Positions 1 to 13,939 are shown, numbered from the stretch's first letter. The stretch is DNA of 64,000 nt from Salinicoccus carnicancri Crm (GCF_000330705.1 NZ_ANAM01000001.1:62001-126000), one strand, 5' to 3'. Notes: generated by a model from the sequence alone, not told the origin. Translations and numbers: made by a program.

Positions 1-60
1 GTGCTGTGTGAGCTCGATGCCCTGCGCTCTGAGTGCGTCTACGAATTGTTGTTCCGTCAT
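1..60 (-). CDS. rsmG: 16S rRNA m7G527 methyltransferase RsmG (N-terminal fragment)
   Basis: Only the first 20 codons are in the window; the gene runs off the left edge. The visible N-terminus reads [10 protein letters not shown] then RAQGIELTQ, which resembles the start of staphylococcal RsmG (GidB), the SAM-dependent enzyme that methylates G527 of 16S rRNA. The start ATG overlaps the stop of mnmG as ATGA, and rsmG follows mnmG in most Firmicutes, so context carries much of the call. Catalytic motifs cannot be seen. Confidence 0.8.
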   Translation of the reverse strand, partial: MTEQQFVDALRAQGIELTQH

Positions 61-1940
61 GCGTTTACCCTTTTGATGTTGCCCTGTTCGATATAGACGA
101 GAAGGATTGAGATATCCGCCGGGTTCACGCCTGAAATCCTGGATGCCTGCGCGATATCCAGAGGCTTGACTTTCTTCAGCTTATCAAGCGCCTCTGTCGC
201 CAGGGAATGCACCGCGTCGTAGTCGATGTCCGCCGGAATCTTCTTGTTCTCCATGCGTTTCATCTTTTCGACCTGGGCAAGGGACTTGGCGATATAGCCG
301 TCATACTTCGTCTGGATTTCAGCCTGTTCGTACTCCTCTTTGGAAATCTTGATGTCCTCTTCCAGAATCTCCATGATGGATTCATAGTCCATCTCCGGAC
401 GTTTGAGCAGATCGAATGCAAGGATGCCGTCCTTGAGTAGTGTTCCGCCTCTTGACTCGATTACAGCCTGTGCTTTTTCGTTCGGCTTGATGCGGATATT
501 CCTCAGACGGTCGATTTCCGCTTCGACATTCTGTTTCTTTACAAGGAACGCATCGTAGCGGGCTTCCCCGATCAGACCGATTTCATGGCCTTTTTCAGTC
601 AGACGGAGGTCCGCGTTGTCATGACGGAGCAGCAGACGGTGTTCCGCCCTGGATGTCAGCAGACGGTAGGGTTCATTCGTCCCTTTGGTGACGAGATCAT
701 CGATCAGTACGCCGATGTAGGCATCGGAACGGCTCAGGATGAGCGGTTCCTCGCCGAGCAGCTTGGCTGCGGCGTTGACGCCGGCGAGGAGCCCCTGGCC
801 CGCCGCCTCTTCATACCCGCTCGTACCGTTGATCTGGCCCGCGGTGAAGAGGTTCTCTATTTTTTTCGTCTCAAGTGACGGCCACAGCTGTGTCGGCACA
901 AGTGAATCATACTCGATGGCATAGCCGGAGCGCATCATGCGCGCGTTTTCAAGGCCCGGAACGGAAGCGAGCATATCGCGCTGGACATTTTCAGGCATGC
1001 TTGTGGAAAGCCCCTGTACATAGACTTCTTTCGTCCCCCTGCCTTCTGGCTCCAGGAAAATCTGATGGCGCGGCTTATCGTTGAAACGCACGACCTTATC
1101 TTCGATTGACGGGCAGTAGCGCGGACCGGTGCCCACGATATTCCCGGAATACATCGCTGAGAGATGCAGATTGTCATTGATGATCCGGTGCGTATTCTCT
1201 GAAGTATATGTCAGCCAGCACGGCAGCTGGTCGATGATGAACTCTGTGGTCTCGAAGCTGAACGCCCTCGGCACATCGTCGCCCGGCTGGATTTCAGTTT
1301 TCGAATAATCGATGGAATCCGAATTGACGCGCGGGGGTGTCCCCGTTTTGAAGCGGACGATATCGAATCCGAGCTGCTTCAGCTGATCGGCAAGGGGCAC
1401 GGAAGGCATCTGGTGGTTCGGTCCGCTGGAGTATTTCAGATCCCCGAGGATGATTTCCCCGCGCAGGAATGTCCCTGTCGTAACGATGACCGCTCCGGCA
1501 TCGTAGACGGTGCCGATGTTCGTTTTTACACCCTTGACGACATCACCCTCCACGATGATCTCATCAACCATGCCCTGCAGGATGTCCAGGTTCTGCTCAT
1601 CCTCGAGCACACGTTTCATCTCCTGCTGGTACAGCGTCTTGTCTGCCTGTGCACGGAGTGCGCGCACTGCAGGCCCTTTCCCTGTGTTCAGCATCCGCAT
1701 CTGTATGTGCGTCTTATCTATCACTTTTGCCATCTGTCCGCCGAGCGCATCAACTTCCCTGACGACGATTCCTTTGGCCGGGCCGCCGACAGACGGATTG
1801 CATGGCATGAATGCGATATTGTCGAGGTTAATGGTCAGCATCAATGTTTTAAGCCCTTTGCGCGCAGAGGCAAGTCCCGCTTCGACGCCTGCATGTCCTG
1901 CACCAATGACCACAACATCATATTTCATATTTCCTGTCAT
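57..1940 (-). CDS. mnmG: tRNA uridine-5-carboxymethylaminomethyl modification enzyme MnmG (GidA)
   Basis: FAD-dependent partner of MnmE; together they install the cmnm5 group on the wobble uridine of certain tRNAs in the cytoplasm. The N-terminus has the dinucleotide-binding signature [13 protein letters not shown], followed by the family blocks [21 protein letters not shown] and GYEEAAGQG, and the C-terminus ends in the helical MnmE/tRNA-binding domain ([12 protein letters not shown]). The ATG at 1940 is chosen because an AGGAGG lies six bases upstream; upstream in-frame codons would put that site inside the gene. About 627 aa, normal for the family. It sits 13 bases after mnmE and overlaps rsmG, so the three are probably co-transcribed. 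Confidence 0.97.
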   Translation of the reverse strand: MTGNMKYDVVVIGAGHAGVEAGLASARKGLKTLMLTINLDNIAFMPCNPSVGGPAKGIVVREVDALGGQMAKVIDKTHIQMRMLNTGKGPAVRALRAQADKTLYQQEMKRVLEDEQNLDILQGMVDEIIVEGDVVKGVKTNIGTVYDAGAVIVTTGTFLRGEIILGDLKYSSGPNHQMPSVPLADQLKQLGFDIVRFKTGTPPRVNSDSIDYSKTEIQPGDDVPRAFSFETTEFIIDQLPCWLTYTSENTHRIINDNLHLSAMYSGNIVGTGPRYCPSIEDKVVRFNDKPRHQIFLEPEGRGTKEVYVQGLSTSMPENVQRDMLASVPGLENARMMRSGYAIEYDSLVPTQLWPSLETKKIENLFTAGQINGTSGYEEAAGQGLLAGVNAAAKLLGEEPLILSRSDAYIGVLIDDLVTKGTNEPYRLLTSRAEHRLLLRHDNADLRLTEKGHEIGLIGEARYDAFLVKKQNVEAEIDRLRNIRIKPNEKAQAVIESRGGTLLKDGILAFDLLKRPEMDYESIMEILEEDIKISKEEYEQAEIQTKYDGYIAKSLAQVEKMKRMENKKIPADIDYDAVHSLATEALDKLKKVKPLDIAQASRISGVNPADISILLVYIEQGNIKRVNA

Positions 1941-1953
1941 AGTTTTCCTCCTC

Positions 1954-3333
1954 TTATTTTCCAAGACAGAACTGGCTGAAGAGCTGGTCGATCAGCTGTT
2001 CGCTGACGTCTTCACCAATGACTTCCCCAAGCAGTTCCCAAGTTTTGACAAGGTCGATCTGTATGATATCGACCGGTACGTCCATCTCCGCTGATTCAAT
2101 TGCGTCGGTGATTGCCCGCTTCGCATCTTCCAGCAGGCCGATGTGCCTGTTGTTGGATACGTAAGTCGAATCCGTGGACTGGATGCTGCCTTCAAAGAAC
2201 AGCTCAGCAATCCTGTCCTCCAGTTCGTCGACACCCGTGCTGTTTATGATCGATGTCCCGACGACGGGCATGTCCGGGTAGCGCCTGCCCAGATCCTCTG
2301 TATCAAACTTCGTTTCGAGATCGAGTTTATTCACAATGACGATCACTTTCTGGTCGGATACGGAATCGAGGATTTCGATATCCTCATCTGTAAGCGATTC
2401 GTTGTTGTTTACCACATACAGAATCAGTTCAGCCTGGATGAGTGCCTGACGGCTGCGCTCCACACCAATCTTCTCGACGATGTCGTCAGTATCCCTGATT
2501 CCCGCCGTATCGACGAGTTTGAGCGGAATGCCGTTGACATTGACGTATTCCTCCAAAATGTCCCGCGTTGTTCCAGCGACGTCCGTGACGATCGCCTTGT
2601 TGTCCTGGATGAAATAATTAAGGAGTGAACTTTTACCGACATTCGGCTTGCCGACGATGACGGTGCTCAGACCTTCCCGCAAAATCTTTCCCTGCGAGCT
2701 GCTTTTCAGAAGTTTTTCAATTTCCTTTTCCACTTTTCCCGCTTCTTCCAGAAGAAACGATGTTGTCGCTTCTTCGACATCATCGTATTCCGGATAGTCT
2801 ATATTCACTTCCACCTGGGCAAGGATGTTCAGAATACTCTGCCTCAGGCTTTCGACATATGTCTTGAGCCTCCCCTGCATCTGCTGGTTGGCCACCTTGG
2901 ATGCCTCGGTTGTCTTCGACCTGATGAAGTCCATGACACCTTCCGCCTGCGAAAGGTCGATTCTGCCATTTAAAAATGCGCGTTTTGTAAATTCTCCGGG
3001 TTCGGCCATGCGGGCTCCATGTTTCAAAGTGAGCTGCAGCACACGGTTTACGGTATGGATTCCGCCGTGGCAATTGATCTCTACTATATCCTCCCTGGTA
3101 TAGGTCTTCGGCGCGCGCATTACAGCCGCCATGACCTCCTCCACGGATTCACCAGTTTCGGGATCAACAATATGCCCGTAATTAATCGTATGGGAATCCA
3201 CCGATGACAACGGTCCCGCCCCTTTGTAGAGGGTGTCGGCAATTTCCACGGCATCTATGCCTGACAGACGGACAATCGCGATCGCACCTTCGCCCACCGG
3301 GGTCGAGATACTGGATATAGTTTCTAATTGCAT
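1954..3333 (-). CDS. mnmE: tRNA modification GTPase MnmE (TrmE)
   Basis: GTPase that works with MnmG on wobble-uridine modification of tRNA. 459 aa, the usual length. The N-terminal tetrahydrofolate-binding domain comes first ([18 protein letters not shown]), then a helical domain into which the G domain is inserted: P-loop GKPNVGKSS near residue 228, switch region AGTTRD, DTAG, and NKLD. The protein ends in FCLGK, the conserved catalytic-cysteine C-loop. The start ATG is preceded by AAAGGAG. Part of the leftward jag-mnmE-mnmG-rsmG run, 15 bases after jag. Confidence 0.97.
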   Translation of the reverse strand: MQLETISSISTPVGEGAIAIVRLSGIDAVEIADTLYKGAGPLSSVDSHTINYGHIVDPETGESVEEVMAAVMRAPKTYTREDIVEINCHGGIHTVNRVLQLTLKHGARMAEPGEFTKRAFLNGRIDLSQAEGVMDFIRSKTTEASKVANQQMQGRLKTYVESLRQSILNILAQVEVNIDYPEYDDVEEATTSFLLEEAGKVEKEIEKLLKSSSQGKILREGLSTVIVGKPNVGKSSLLNYFIQDNKAIVTDVAGTTRDILEEYVNVNGIPLKLVDTAGIRDTDDIVEKIGVERSRQALIQAELILYVVNNNESLTDEDIEILDSVSDQKVIVIVNKLDLETKFDTEDLGRRYPDMPVVGTSIINSTGVDELEDRIAELFFEGSIQSTDSTYVSNNRHIGLLEDAKRAITDAIESAEMDVPVDIIQIDLVKTWELLGEVIGEDVSEQLIDQLFSQFCLGK

Positions 3334-3348
3334 AGTGCAGTACTCCTT

Positions 3349-4188
3349 TTATTTCTTTTCTATCACTAAATAGCGGTTCGGCTCGGAACCTTCTGAATAT
3401 GTTTCAATATTTTCAATGTCACTGAGCACATGATGCATGATTTTGCGTTCAAATGAAGGCATGGGTTCCATCCTGAGCGGGCCGTTTGACCTGAGCGCCT
3501 TTTTTGACATGTTCATCGCCAGGTTCTCGAGAGTTTCCCTGCGCTTTTCCCTGTAGTCCCCGACATCAAGGATGATGATGCCGTAACTCCTGTGGATGGA
3601 ATTGAAGTAATTCTGGGCGATTTCCTGCAGTGCATTCAGTGTCGCGCCCCGCTTGCCGATCAGTTTGGCGGCTGCCGGCGACTCGATGTCTATCCGGATT
3701 TCATTGCCATTGATATCCGTCCTGCTTGTACCTTCAATATTCATATCCCTGATGATATCGTCTATATAGCACTTTGTTCTTTCCGCCGCTTCCCGCATAA
3801 GTACCTTGTTGTCCCTGGCAGGGGCACCGGTATCAGAATCATCCACAGTCCCTTCCCCAGACGGTTCCACCGTGGTTGTGCCGTTTTTTTCCATAGGAGG
3901 GCCCGTGGTATCTTCCGGCGCTGCTCCCTTTTCAGCAGGTGCCTCCGCTGTGACGCTGTCGACTTTGTCAACATCCCTTGAAATGAGCGCCTCTATGGTT
4001 CCATGCGCCTTCAGTTCCGGGTTGATGACAGTCAGTCTGACGGCCGCCTCCTTTTTGCCGAAACCGAAAATTCCCCGTTTTCCTTCATCTTCGACATCTA
4101 TCCTGATATCCGATTCAGTTACTTTCAGTTCTTCCAGACCTCTGGCGATTGCACGATCGACGGTTTCTTCCCTATAAATCCTGTACAT
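3349..4188 (-). CDS. jag: Jag/KhpB RNA-binding protein (Jag-N, KH and R3H domains)
   Basis: 279 aa. The Jag-N domain (about residues 1-50) carries KRGIFGFGKKEA. A long acidic, Thr/Pro-rich low-complexity linker (about 70-125) follows, then a KH domain with GKRGATLNALQEI, and an R3H domain near the C-terminus (REKRRETLENLA, FERKIMHH). In other Firmicutes KhpB pairs with KhpA as an RNA chaperone linked to cell-wall and division control. In Bacillus the membrane insertase yidC/spoIIIJ lies directly upstream; here jag follows rnpA directly and no yidC is present, as the 16-base gap to rnpA shows. Confidence 0.93.
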   Translation of the reverse strand: MYRIYREETVDRAIARGLEELKVTESDIRIDVEDEGKRGIFGFGKKEAAVRLTVINPELKAHGTIEALISRDVDKVDSVTAEAPAEKGAAPEDTTGPPMEKNGTTTVEPSGEGTVDDSDTGAPARDNKVLMREAAERTKCYIDDIIRDMNIEGTSRTDINGNEIRIDIESPAAAKLIGKRGATLNALQEIAQNYFNSIHRSYGIIILDVGDYREKRRETLENLAMNMSKKALRSNGPLRMEPMPSFERKIMHHVLSDIENIETYSEGSEPNRYLVIEKK

Positions 4189-4204
4189 GGCAGTGACCCC
4201 CGTG

Positions 4205-4543
4205 TCATTTTATACATCTCGCGATTTTCAGCACATGCAATAATGATTTTTCCATCTGATGGTAGTCCATACGGCTGACAGGCTGCCTGGCGATCACGAC
4301 ATATTCCCTCGGGTTGAGTGAATTCCGATGCTTCTGGAAAAACACCCGGATGCGCCTTTTGATCTTGTTGCGTTTCACAGCGTTGCCGAGCTTTTTGGAT
4401 ACACTGATCCCAAGACGCATATGATCTGTTTTAGGATTGTCTGTCAGATAGACTACAAATTGTCTGTTTGCAAAAGATTTCCCTTTCTTGAAGACGAGCT
4501 GGAAATCTTTTTCCCTTTTAATTCTGTATCTTTTCTTCATCAT
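4205..4543 (-). CDS. rnpA: Ribonuclease P protein component
   Basis: Small basic protein that binds the RNase P RNA and helps it mature tRNA 5' ends. The sequence has the N-terminal RIKREKDFQ, the central FVVYLTDN strand, and the RNP-like signature LGISVSKKLGNAVKRNKIKRRIR. Start: the ATG at 4543 is seven bases from AAAGAG; a TTG just upstream is also open but less likely. 112 aa, normal. Preceded by rpmH with an intrinsic terminator between them, so full expression of rnpA needs read-through or its own promoter. Confidence 0.95.
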   Translation of the reverse strand: MMKKRYRIKREKDFQLVFKKGKSFANRQFVVYLTDNPKTDHMRLGISVSKKLGNAVKRNKIKRRIRVFFQKHRNSLNPREYVVIARQPVSRMDYHQMEKSLLHVLKIARCIK

Positions 4544-4616
4544 CAATACGCTCTTTCATATGATATTCCATTATACAAAATCCGGCGACATTTATAAAAT
4601 ATCCCGCCATATACAT

Positions 4617-4646
4617 AAAAAAAGATCACCTGTTCAGATGATCTTG
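4617..4646 (-). terminator. Intrinsic terminator/attenuator between rpmH and rnpA
   Basis: Read leftward, AAGATCA and TGATCTT form a stem around a loop of about ten bases, followed directly by a run of T. It lies within 6 bases of the rpmH stop and would reduce transcription into rnpA-jag-mnmE. Confidence 0.75.
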
Positions 4647-4651
4647 GGGTA

Positions 4652-4789
4652 TTAGGCTGAAAGAACTTTTCTGCCTTTTCTTCTGCGACGGGCCAAAACT
4701 TTACGTCCGTTCTTTGTGCTCATTCTTTTACGGAAACCGTGCACTTTGCTGTGTTTACGTTTATTTGGCTGGTAAGTACGTTTTGTCAT
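4652..4789 (-). CDS. rpmH: 50S ribosomal protein L34
   Basis: 45-aa, very basic protein starting [15 protein letters not shown] and continuing with [10 protein letters not shown] and [14 protein letters not shown], which is the L34 signature. Component of the large ribosomal subunit. An ATG with GGAGG upstream sets the start. It is the first gene leftward of oriC, its conserved position in Firmicutes. It is too short to appear in length-filtered gene lists. Confidence 0.97.
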   Translation of the reverse strand: MTKRTYQPNKRKHSKVHGFRKRMSTKNGRKVLARRRRKGRKVLSA

Positions 4790-4863
4790 TTTAAAATACA
4801 CCTCCATGATACTTCTGCCTGTATATAGCTTCTAAATTAAGCTTCTAAAATTGTAACTATTAA

Positions 4864-4892
4864 AGAATAACAGAAACACCCCCTGATTTCAA
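4864..4892 (-). promoter_or_regulatory. Candidate rpmH promoter
   Basis: Read leftward: TTGAAA, a 17-base spacer, then TATTCT. The -35 is good and the -10 is weak (4 of 6). It is correctly placed about 75 bases before rpmH. Confidence 0.45.
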
Positions 4893-4925
4893 CACAATTT
4901 TCACTTTTAACCCCCCGGAAATTTC

Positions 4926-5213
4926 TGTGGATAACTTTCATCATACACACCCGCTGTGGATAATAATCCGGAGTTTTTATATTTTCCACAGGTTATGCGC
5001 CAGTTTATCCCCAGATGAACAGATGTGAACTATATGCTTGTGGATAACTCGTGGATTTGTGCATATCTCTCCTGGACTGTTGATATTATACGGTGAATTC
5101 GATATAATTCTGTTTACGTAATTGTGGAAAAACGTCCTGAATGCGAATGTTATCCACAGAATGTTGATAAGTTGTGGACAGTTATCAATGTTCGTGGAAA
5201 ATCTTTATCCACA
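4926..5213. other. oriC: oriC part 1: DnaA-box cluster upstream of dnaA
   Basis: Perfect TTATCCACA/TGTGGATAA boxes lie at 4926-4934, 4955-4963, 5039-5047, 5150-5158 and 5205-5213. Near-matches lie at 4982-4990 (TTTTCCACA) and 5005-5013 (TTATCCCCA). This is the incA/B-type half of a bipartite Firmicute origin between rpmH and dnaA. Boxes flank the dnaA promoter on both sides, which fits DnaA autorepression. Nothing else is seen in the 460-base gap. Confidence 0.93.
5080..5108 (+). promoter_or_regulatory. dnaA promoter
   Basis: TTGATA (5080-5085), 17-base spacer, TATAAT (5103-5108). It sits inside the DnaA-box cluster and reads into dnaA, leaving a leader of about 135 bases. Confidence 0.75.
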
Positions 5214-5251
5214 GCCTGTGATTATGTGAATAAGAAAAGAGGACAAACCTA

Positions 5252-6583
5252 ATGAGCAGTTTAAATGATATATGGAACAATACATTAAAGGGGATAGAAG
5301 AACAGATTGCCACCGCCAGCTATTCGACATGGTTCAAGGAAACATCAATGACCCATCTCGACAACGACCAGGCGGTTGTCAAAGCCGAATCCCAGTTCCA
5401 GCGTGACTGGCTTGAAAAAAACTACAGCCAGCTGATTCAGGAACAGCTGTATGAAGTCATGGGGGAAAAACCGGACATTCATATCGTCACCGAAGATGAT
5501 CAGACAAAGGGAATGACGGAGGCTGTTGGAAAAGAACCTGAGGAAACACCTGATTTCCCGGTCCATAACCAGCTCAATGTCAACAACACATTCGAGACAT
5601 TCGTCATCGGCAACGGCAACCGCTTCAGCCACGCCGCTTCACTCGCCGTCGCCGAAGCGCCGGCCAAAGCATACAACCCGCTTTTCATATACGGAGGGGT
5701 CGGTCTCGGCAAGACACATCTGATGCATGCCATCGGACATTATGTACTGGAACACCGGCCGAATGCGAAAGTCGCCTACCTGTCCAGTGAAAAATTTACG
5801 AATGAATTCATAAATTCCATCAGGGACAACAAAACCGAAGATTTCAGGAACAGGTACAGGAATGTGGATGTGCTGCTGATTGATGACATACAGTTTCTTG
5901 CCGGCAAGGAGTCGACACAGGAGGAATTCTTCCATACGTTCAATGCGCTGCATGAAGACAACAAACAGATTGTCATTTCGAGCGACCGTACACCAAAGGA
6001 GATCCCGACTCTTGAGGACAGGCTGAGATCCCGCTTTGAATGGGGCCTTATCACCGATATCACCCCTCCCGACCTCGAAACACGCATTGCGATACTGCGC
6101 AAAAAATGCGAAGAGGAAGAAGTCGAAATACCTAATGAAGCGATGATCTACATCGCAAACCATATACAGACGAATATACGTGAACTGGAAGGGGCACTCA
6201 CGCGTGTCGCAGCCTACTCGAAGCTGGTGAACCAGCCGCTGACGCCGGAGATGGTCTCAGAAGCCCTGAAAGATCTCGTGACCCAGTCCAGTTCGAAGAA
6301 GATTACGGTCGCTGACATACAGGAGGCCGTCGCTGACTTCTACGGTATCCAGATTGAGGAATTCTCATCCAAGAAACGTACAAAATCCATCGCTTTCCCA
6401 AGGCAGATTGCAATGTATCTTGCACGTGAGCTGACCGACTACTCACTGCCGAAAATCGGTGAAGTTTTCGGCGGACGGGACCACTCCACCGTCATCCATG
6501 CGCATGAAAAGATTTCCAAGATGCTGAACCAGGATGAAATTTTCAAGCAGGAGCTGAAACAGATAGAAAATAAGATCAGCTGA
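5252..6583 (+). CDS. dnaA: Chromosomal replication initiator protein DnaA
   Basis: AAA+ ATPase that binds DnaA boxes and opens oriC. 443 aa. Domain I is at the N-terminus ([16 protein letters not shown]) and domain II is a short acidic linker near residue 95. Domain III has Walker [10 protein letters not shown], Walker [10 protein letters not shown] and sensor regions. Domain IV ends with the box-recognition motif [11 protein letters not shown]. The start has GAGGACAAACCTA upstream, a weak Shine-Dalgarno typical of dnaA. It is flanked by DnaA boxes on both sides and followed by dnaN, the standard origin arrangement. Confidence 0.98.
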   Translation: MSSLNDIWNNTLKGIEEQIATASYSTWFKETSMTHLDNDQAVVKAESQFQRDWLEKNYSQLIQEQLYEVMGEKPDIHIVTEDDQTKGMTEAVGKEPEETPDFPVHNQLNVNNTFETFVIGNGNRFSHAASLAVAEAPAKAYNPLFIYGGVGLGKTHLMHAIGHYVLEHRPNAKVAYLSSEKFTNEFINSIRDNKTEDFRNRYRNVDVLLIDDIQFLAGKESTQEEFFHTFNALHEDNKQIVISSDRTPKEIPTLEDRLRSRFEWGLITDITPPDLETRIAILRKKCEEEEVEIPNEAMIYIANHIQTNIRELEGALTRVAAYSKLVNQPLTPEMVSEALKDLVTQSSSKKITVADIQEAVADFYGIQIEEFSSKKRTKSIAFPRQIAMYLARELTDYSLPKIGEVFGGRDHSTVIHAHEKISKMLNQDEIFKQELKQIENKIS

Positions 6584-6596
6584 CGGATGTGCACAG

Positions 6597-6715
6597 TGTG
6601 GATAAATGTTACACTGGAGCCAACAGATTATGCACATGTGGATAACTTACACATCAAAGCTCTTCCCGACTTATCCACAAATCCACAGTACCTACTGTTA
6701 TTATTACTTTATTTA
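6597..6715. other. oriC: oriC part 2: dnaA-dnaN DnaA boxes and AT-rich unwinding region
   Basis: DnaA boxes lie at 6597-6605, 6637-6645 (TGTGGATAA) and 6671-6679 (TTATCCACA), with a half-box just after. Directly downstream is a run of TA-rich triplets (TAC TGT TAT TAT TAC) and then an AT-only stretch. This matches the basal unwinding system layout of Firmicutes: last box, DnaA-trios, duplex-unwinding element. Melting is inferred to begin here, at about 6690-6735. Confidence 0.85.
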
Positions 6716-6749
6716 ACTATCAATATATATAATAAGGAGTCATTATCAT

Positions 6750-7883
6750 ATGAAAATCAGCATTAATCGCCAGTATTTCATTGAACAATTGAATCATTGT
6801 CTAAAAGCGATATCACCAAGGACGACGCTCCCCATCCTCAATGGTATAAAGATGGAAGTGAAGGACAATCAGCTGCTCCTGACGGGCAGTGATTCAGAGA
6901 TATCCATAGAAATCACAATACCTACGGAAATTGATAATGAAGAAATCCTGGAAATTAATGAACCCGGCGCTGTCGTATTGTCCGGCAGATTCTTTGTCGA
7001 CATCATCAAAAAACTCTCCGGTGATTTTGTACAGCTCGAAACGAATGATTCATTCCAGACAAAGATCACTGCCTCAAAATCCGAATTCAACCTGAGCGGC
7101 AATGATCCAGACCAGTACCCTCTGCTGCCGGAAGTGAATGATGACGAAAGCATCGTACTGAAATCGACAGTCCTCAAAACAATCATCAATCAGACCAACT
7201 TCGCGGTTTCCATGTCGGAAACACGCCCTGTCTTAACAGGTGTGAACTGGCAGTTTGATGAAGAAGGCATAAAATTCACGGCAACGGATTCACACAGGCT
7301 GGCGCTCCGCAGACTCAGCGGCGAACAGTTCTCCATGGGAACCATGAATGCGATCATCCCCGGAAAATCACTGTCCGAACTGAATAAGATCATCACTGAT
7401 TCAGATGATGAAGTGGAAATCCATTTCTCCCAGAACCAGGTGCTGTTCAGCTACGGCAACATGCGTTTCATTTCAAGGCTGCTTGAAGGGAACTATCCGG
7501 ATACTTCAAGACTGTTCCCGGAAAACTACGAAACGAAGGTCACTGTGGACAATTCGGGCTTCTATCATGCGATCGACCGCGTCTCCCTCCTGGCACGGGA
7601 AGGCGGCAACAACGTCATCCGCATGACGGTGGAGGATGGCAACGTTGAACTGTCCTCCAACTCGCCGGAAGTCGGCACGGTGAATGAAGATGTGAACACA
7701 AACGGCGTGGAGGGCGAAGGACTTAAGATCTCATTCAACTCCAAGTACATGATGGATGCACTGAAAGCAGTCAACGATGATGAAGTGACGATCGATTTCT
7801 TCGGTACGATGCGCCCATTTACACTGAGCGCCGCGAATTCCGACGAAGTCATCCAGCTGATCCTGCCGATCCGCACGTATTAG
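6750..7883 (+). CDS. dnaN: DNA polymerase III beta subunit (sliding clamp)
   Basis: 377-aa ring-forming clamp that tethers the replicative polymerase. The three clamp folds are recognisable by the N-terminal block AISPRTTLPILNGIKM, the central TRPVLTGVNW and TDSHRLALR, and the C-terminal end VIQLILPIRTY. AAGGAG lies upstream of the ATG. It follows the second origin segment and ends at a strong terminator, so dnaA-dnaN form one unit. Confidence 0.98.
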   Translation: MKISINRQYFIEQLNHCLKAISPRTTLPILNGIKMEVKDNQLLLTGSDSEISIEITIPTEIDNEEILEINEPGAVVLSGRFFVDIIKKLSGDFVQLETNDSFQTKITASKSEFNLSGNDPDQYPLLPEVNDDESIVLKSTVLKTIINQTNFAVSMSETRPVLTGVNWQFDEEGIKFTATDSHRLALRRLSGEQFSMGTMNAIIPGKSLSELNKIITDSDDEVEIHFSQNQVLFSYGNMRFISRLLEGNYPDTSRLFPENYETKVTVDNSGFYHAIDRVSLLAREGGNNVIRMTVEDGNVELSSNSPEVGTVNEDVNTNGVEGEGLKISFNSKYMMDALKAVNDDEVTIDFFGTMRPFTLSAANSDEVIQLILPIRTY

Positions 7884-7903
7884 GTATAAAAATCTTATAA
7901 ATG

Positions 7904-7954
7904 GCGACTGAGGCCCAGAAATTTAAAAACAGGGCTTCTCAGTCGCTTTTTTGT
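7904..7954 (+). terminator. Terminator after dnaN
   Basis: GCGACTGAG (7904-7912) pairs with CTCAGTCGC (7938-7946), followed by six T. Confidence 0.88.
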
Positions 7955-8018
7955 TTTCAAAGGGGAAAACCCTAAAAAGACTATAAAACGCTCTGAAGGC
8001 TTTATTTGCCCTTCTGGA

Positions 8019-8047
8019 GTGAAAATTATCCAAAAATGTAGTATAAT
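8019..8047 (+). promoter_or_regulatory. Candidate promoter for yaaA-recF-gyrB
   Basis: GTGAAA (4 of 6), 17-base spacer and a perfect TATAAT at 8042-8047, about 30 bases before yaaA. Confidence 0.55.
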
Positions 8048-8076
8048 ATAGAAGTGAGAGTTAGGAGGATGAGTGA

Positions 8077-8288
8077 ATGGAAAGTATCCAATTCGATGAA
8101 ATCATTACGCTGGGTCAGTTCCTCAAGCATGAAGGGATAATCGGTACTGGAGGGGAAGCGAAATGGTTCCTCCAGGAAAACGAAGTGTTCCTGAATGGCG
8201 AGCCTGAGTACCGCAGAGGCAAGAAGCTTCATGACGGTGATGAACTGGACCTCGGGGATGCCGGGCGCTACAGGATAGAATACCCGAA

Positions 8289-8292
<4 letters not shown>
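8077..8292 (+). CDS. yaaA: S4-domain RNA-binding protein YaaA (RlbA-like)
   Basis: 71-aa protein made almost entirely of one S4 RNA-binding fold: LGQFLKHEG, EAKWFLQENEVFLNGE and RRGKKLHDGD. It always lies between dnaN and recF in Firmicutes; the B. subtilis homologue has been connected with ribosome assembly (established for that family, not shown here). TAGGAGGA precedes the ATG. Its last codons overlap recF as ATGA, implying translational coupling. Confidence 0.93.
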
Positions 8293-11320
<3,028 letters not shown>

Positions 11321-11338
11321 AGATGGAGGTAAATATGA

Positions 11339-13903
11339 ATGAGTGACGAAAAAGACAGACTGCAGCAGGTCAATATCAGCAAGGAGATGCGTACGTCATT
11401 CCTGGATTATGCAATGAGTGTCATCGTCTCGAGGGCGCTTCCCGATGTCCGGGACGGTATGAAGCCCGTGCACCGGAGAATACTTCACGGTATGCATGAC
11501 AACGGCATGACCGCTGATAAACCGTATAAGAAATCCGCACGTATCGTCGGTGATGTCATGGGTAAATACCATCCGCATGGCGACTCATCCATCTATGATG
11601 CCATGGTCCGCATGGCGCAGGATTTCAGCTACCGCTATCCGCTCGTCAACGGCCAGGGCAACTTCGGTTCCATGGACGGCGACGGGGCTGCGGCGATGCG
11701 TTACACAGAGGCGAAGATGAGCAGGATCTCCATGGAACTCATGCGGGATATCAACAAGGACACCATCGATTTCCAGGATAACTATGACGGCAACGAACGC
11801 GAGCCGGTGGTCCTCCCCGCCCGCTTCCCGAATATGCTCGTCAATGGGGCGAGCGGTATTGCCGTCGGCATGGCGACGAATATCCCGCCGCACAATCTGA
11901 GAGAAGTGATCGATGCGGTGCTTGCATTGTCAAAAGATGATGAGATCACCCTGCCTGAGCTCATGGAACACGTGAAGGGTCCGGACTTCCCCACTTCCGG
12001 CCTCATCGTCGGCAAGGGCGGCATCCGCAAGGCCTATGAAACGGGCAGGGGCTCCATCATCATGCGCGCAAAATGCGAAATCGAAATGATGAAGAACGGC
12101 AAGGAACGCATCATCGTCTCTGAAGTCCCCTATCAGGTCAACAAGGCGCGGCTCGTTGAAAAGATTGCCGAACTGGCACGGGACAAGAAGATCGAGGGTA
12201 TCACCGATCTGCGTGATGAGACGAGCCTCAAGGAAGGCGTCAAGATCATCATCGAGATCCGGAAGGATAAGAATGCCAATGTCATCCTGAACAATCTCTA
12301 CAAACAAACGCCCCTTCAGACATCATTTGGCATCAATATGCTGGCGCTTGTCAAAGGCCAGCCGAAGATCCTCGGTCTAAAAGAGGTACTGCATCACTAC
12401 CTCGAGCACCAGAAAGTCGTCGTCCTCCGACGGACGAAGTTCGATCTGAAGCGTGCGGAAGACCGGGCGCATATCCTGGAAGGTCTGAAGATTGCGCTTG
12501 ATAACATCGATGCCATCATCGCACTGATCCGGGCATCCCAGAATGATGAAGCGGCGAGAAGCGGCCTGATGGAGAATTTCGACCTGTCGGAACGCCAGGC
12601 GCAGGCCATACTGGATATGCGTCTCCGCCGCCTGACCGGACTTGAACGTGACAAGATCGAGGACGAATATAATGAAATACTCAGGACCATCGAAGAACTC
12701 AAGGCCATTTTGGCGGATGAGGAGAAACTCCTTGAAATCATCCGCGAAGAACTGCTTGACATCAGGGATAGATACGGCGATGACCGCCGCACGGAAATCA
12801 CCCTCGGCAACCTTTCCGACATCGAGGATGAAGACCTGATCCCTGAAGAACAGATTGTTGTGACACTCAGCCACAACAACTACATCAAACGTCTGCCGTC
12901 CTCCACGTACCGCGCCCAGCATCGCGGGGGGCGCGGAGTACAGGGCATGAACACGATCGAGGATGACTTCGTCAGCCAGATCGTGACGATGAGCACGCAT
13001 GATTACATCATGTTCTTCACCAATAAAGGGCGAGTGTACCGTCTGAAAGGCTATGAACTGCCTGAACTGTCCAGACAGTCCAAGGGCATTCCGATCGTCA
13101 ACATGCTGGAAATCGACAAAGATGAAAAAATCAGCACAATGATTGCCGTGAAGGATAAGGATCCTGAGGAATTCGAGAATATGTTCCTTGTATTCGCCAC
13201 GAAGAACGGACTCGTCAAACGGTCCGGCTTGGAGAACTTCGAACGAATCAACAAAAACGGCAAGATTGCGATTTCCTTCAGGGGAGATGATGAACTTCTG
13301 GCAGTACGGCTGACAGACGGCACGAAAGAAGTCATCCTGGGTACAAAGGATGGTGCCCTCATCCGTTTCCCTGAAGAGCAGATCCGCACGATGGGACGGA
13401 CAGCTGCCGGTGTCAAAGGGATCAGGCTCCGTGAAGATGACGAAGTCGTCGGCCTTGATGTGCTTGTGGAAGACCAGTCGATCCTTGTTGTAACGGACAA
13501 CGGTTACGGCAAACTGACGCCCGAAGCAGAATACCGCATTACGAACCGCGGCGGTGTCGGCGTCAAGACGGCAAACCTCACCGACCGCGTCGGCGAACTG
13601 ATCTACATCGCCTCTGTAAACGGCGATGAGGATCTGATGATTGTGACCAATCACGGTGTCATCATCCGCCTTGTGATGGAAGAGGTGTCCATTCTGGGCC
13701 GTAACACGCAGGGGGTAAGGCTGATCAAGCTGTCCGGTGACCAGAAGGTGGCGACTGTCGCCAAAGTGAAAGAGGAAATCGAAGAGGAAGAGCTCACTCT
13801 CGACAATGAAGAGGCGTCGGAGGAAGCGGCTGAAGATATTACACAGGAAACACTGACCGCAGAAGAATCCCTGAACCTTTCCGAAGATGAAACAGAAGAA
13901 TGA
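11339..13903 (+). CDS. gyrA: DNA gyrase subunit A
   Basis: Breakage-reunion subunit of gyrase, 854 aa. It has an N-terminal winged helix with the catalytic tyrosine near AAMRYTEA. The quinolone-determining region reads [12 protein letters not shown], so Ser83, Ser84 and Asp87 by its own numbering are the unmutated type. The C-terminal beta-pinwheel carries the gyrase box QHRGGRGV, and the tail is very acidic ([14 protein letters not shown]). The ATG at 11339 is chosen because the ATG three codons earlier in another frame stops at once; GGAGGT lies eight bases upstream. Confidence 0.98.
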   Translation: MSDEKDRLQQVNISKEMRTSFLDYAMSVIVSRALPDVRDGMKPVHRRILHGMHDNGMTADKPYKKSARIVGDVMGKYHPHGDSSIYDAMVRMAQDFSYRYPLVNGQGNFGSMDGDGAAAMRYTEAKMSRISMELMRDINKDTIDFQDNYDGNEREPVVLPARFPNMLVNGASGIAVGMATNIPPHNLREVIDAVLALSKDDEITLPELMEHVKGPDFPTSGLIVGKGGIRKAYETGRGSIIMRAKCEIEMMKNGKERIIVSEVPYQVNKARLVEKIAELARDKKIEGITDLRDETSLKEGVKIIIEIRKDKNANVILNNLYKQTPLQTSFGINMLALVKGQPKILGLKEVLHHYLEHQKVVVLRRTKFDLKRAEDRAHILEGLKIALDNIDAIIALIRASQNDEAARSGLMENFDLSERQAQAILDMRLRRLTGLERDKIEDEYNEILRTIEELKAILADEEKLLEIIREELLDIRDRYGDDRRTEITLGNLSDIEDEDLIPEEQIVVTLSHNNYIKRLPSSTYRAQHRGGRGVQGMNTIEDDFVSQIVTMSTHDYIMFFTNKGRVYRLKGYELPELSRQSKGIPIVNMLEIDKDEKISTMIAVKDKDPEEFENMFLVFATKNGLVKRSGLENFERINKNGKIAISFRGDDELLAVRLTDGTKEVILGTKDGALIRFPEEQIRTMGRTAAGVKGIRLREDDEVVGLDVLVEDQSILVVTDNGYGKLTPEAEYRITNRGGVGVKTANLTDRVGELIYIASVNGDEDLMIVTNHGVIIRLVMEEVSILGRNTQGVRLIKLSGDQKVATVAKVKEEIEEEELTLDNEEASEEAAEDITQETLTAEESLNLSEDETEE

Positions 13904-13911
13904 TCCATCAT

Positions 13912-13939
13912 CCCGCAGCCCCGTGCTGCGGGTTTTTTT
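13912..13939 (+). terminator. Terminator after gyrA
   Basis: CCCGCAGC (13912-13919) pairs with GCTGCGGG (13925-13932), followed by seven T. Confidence 0.93.
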
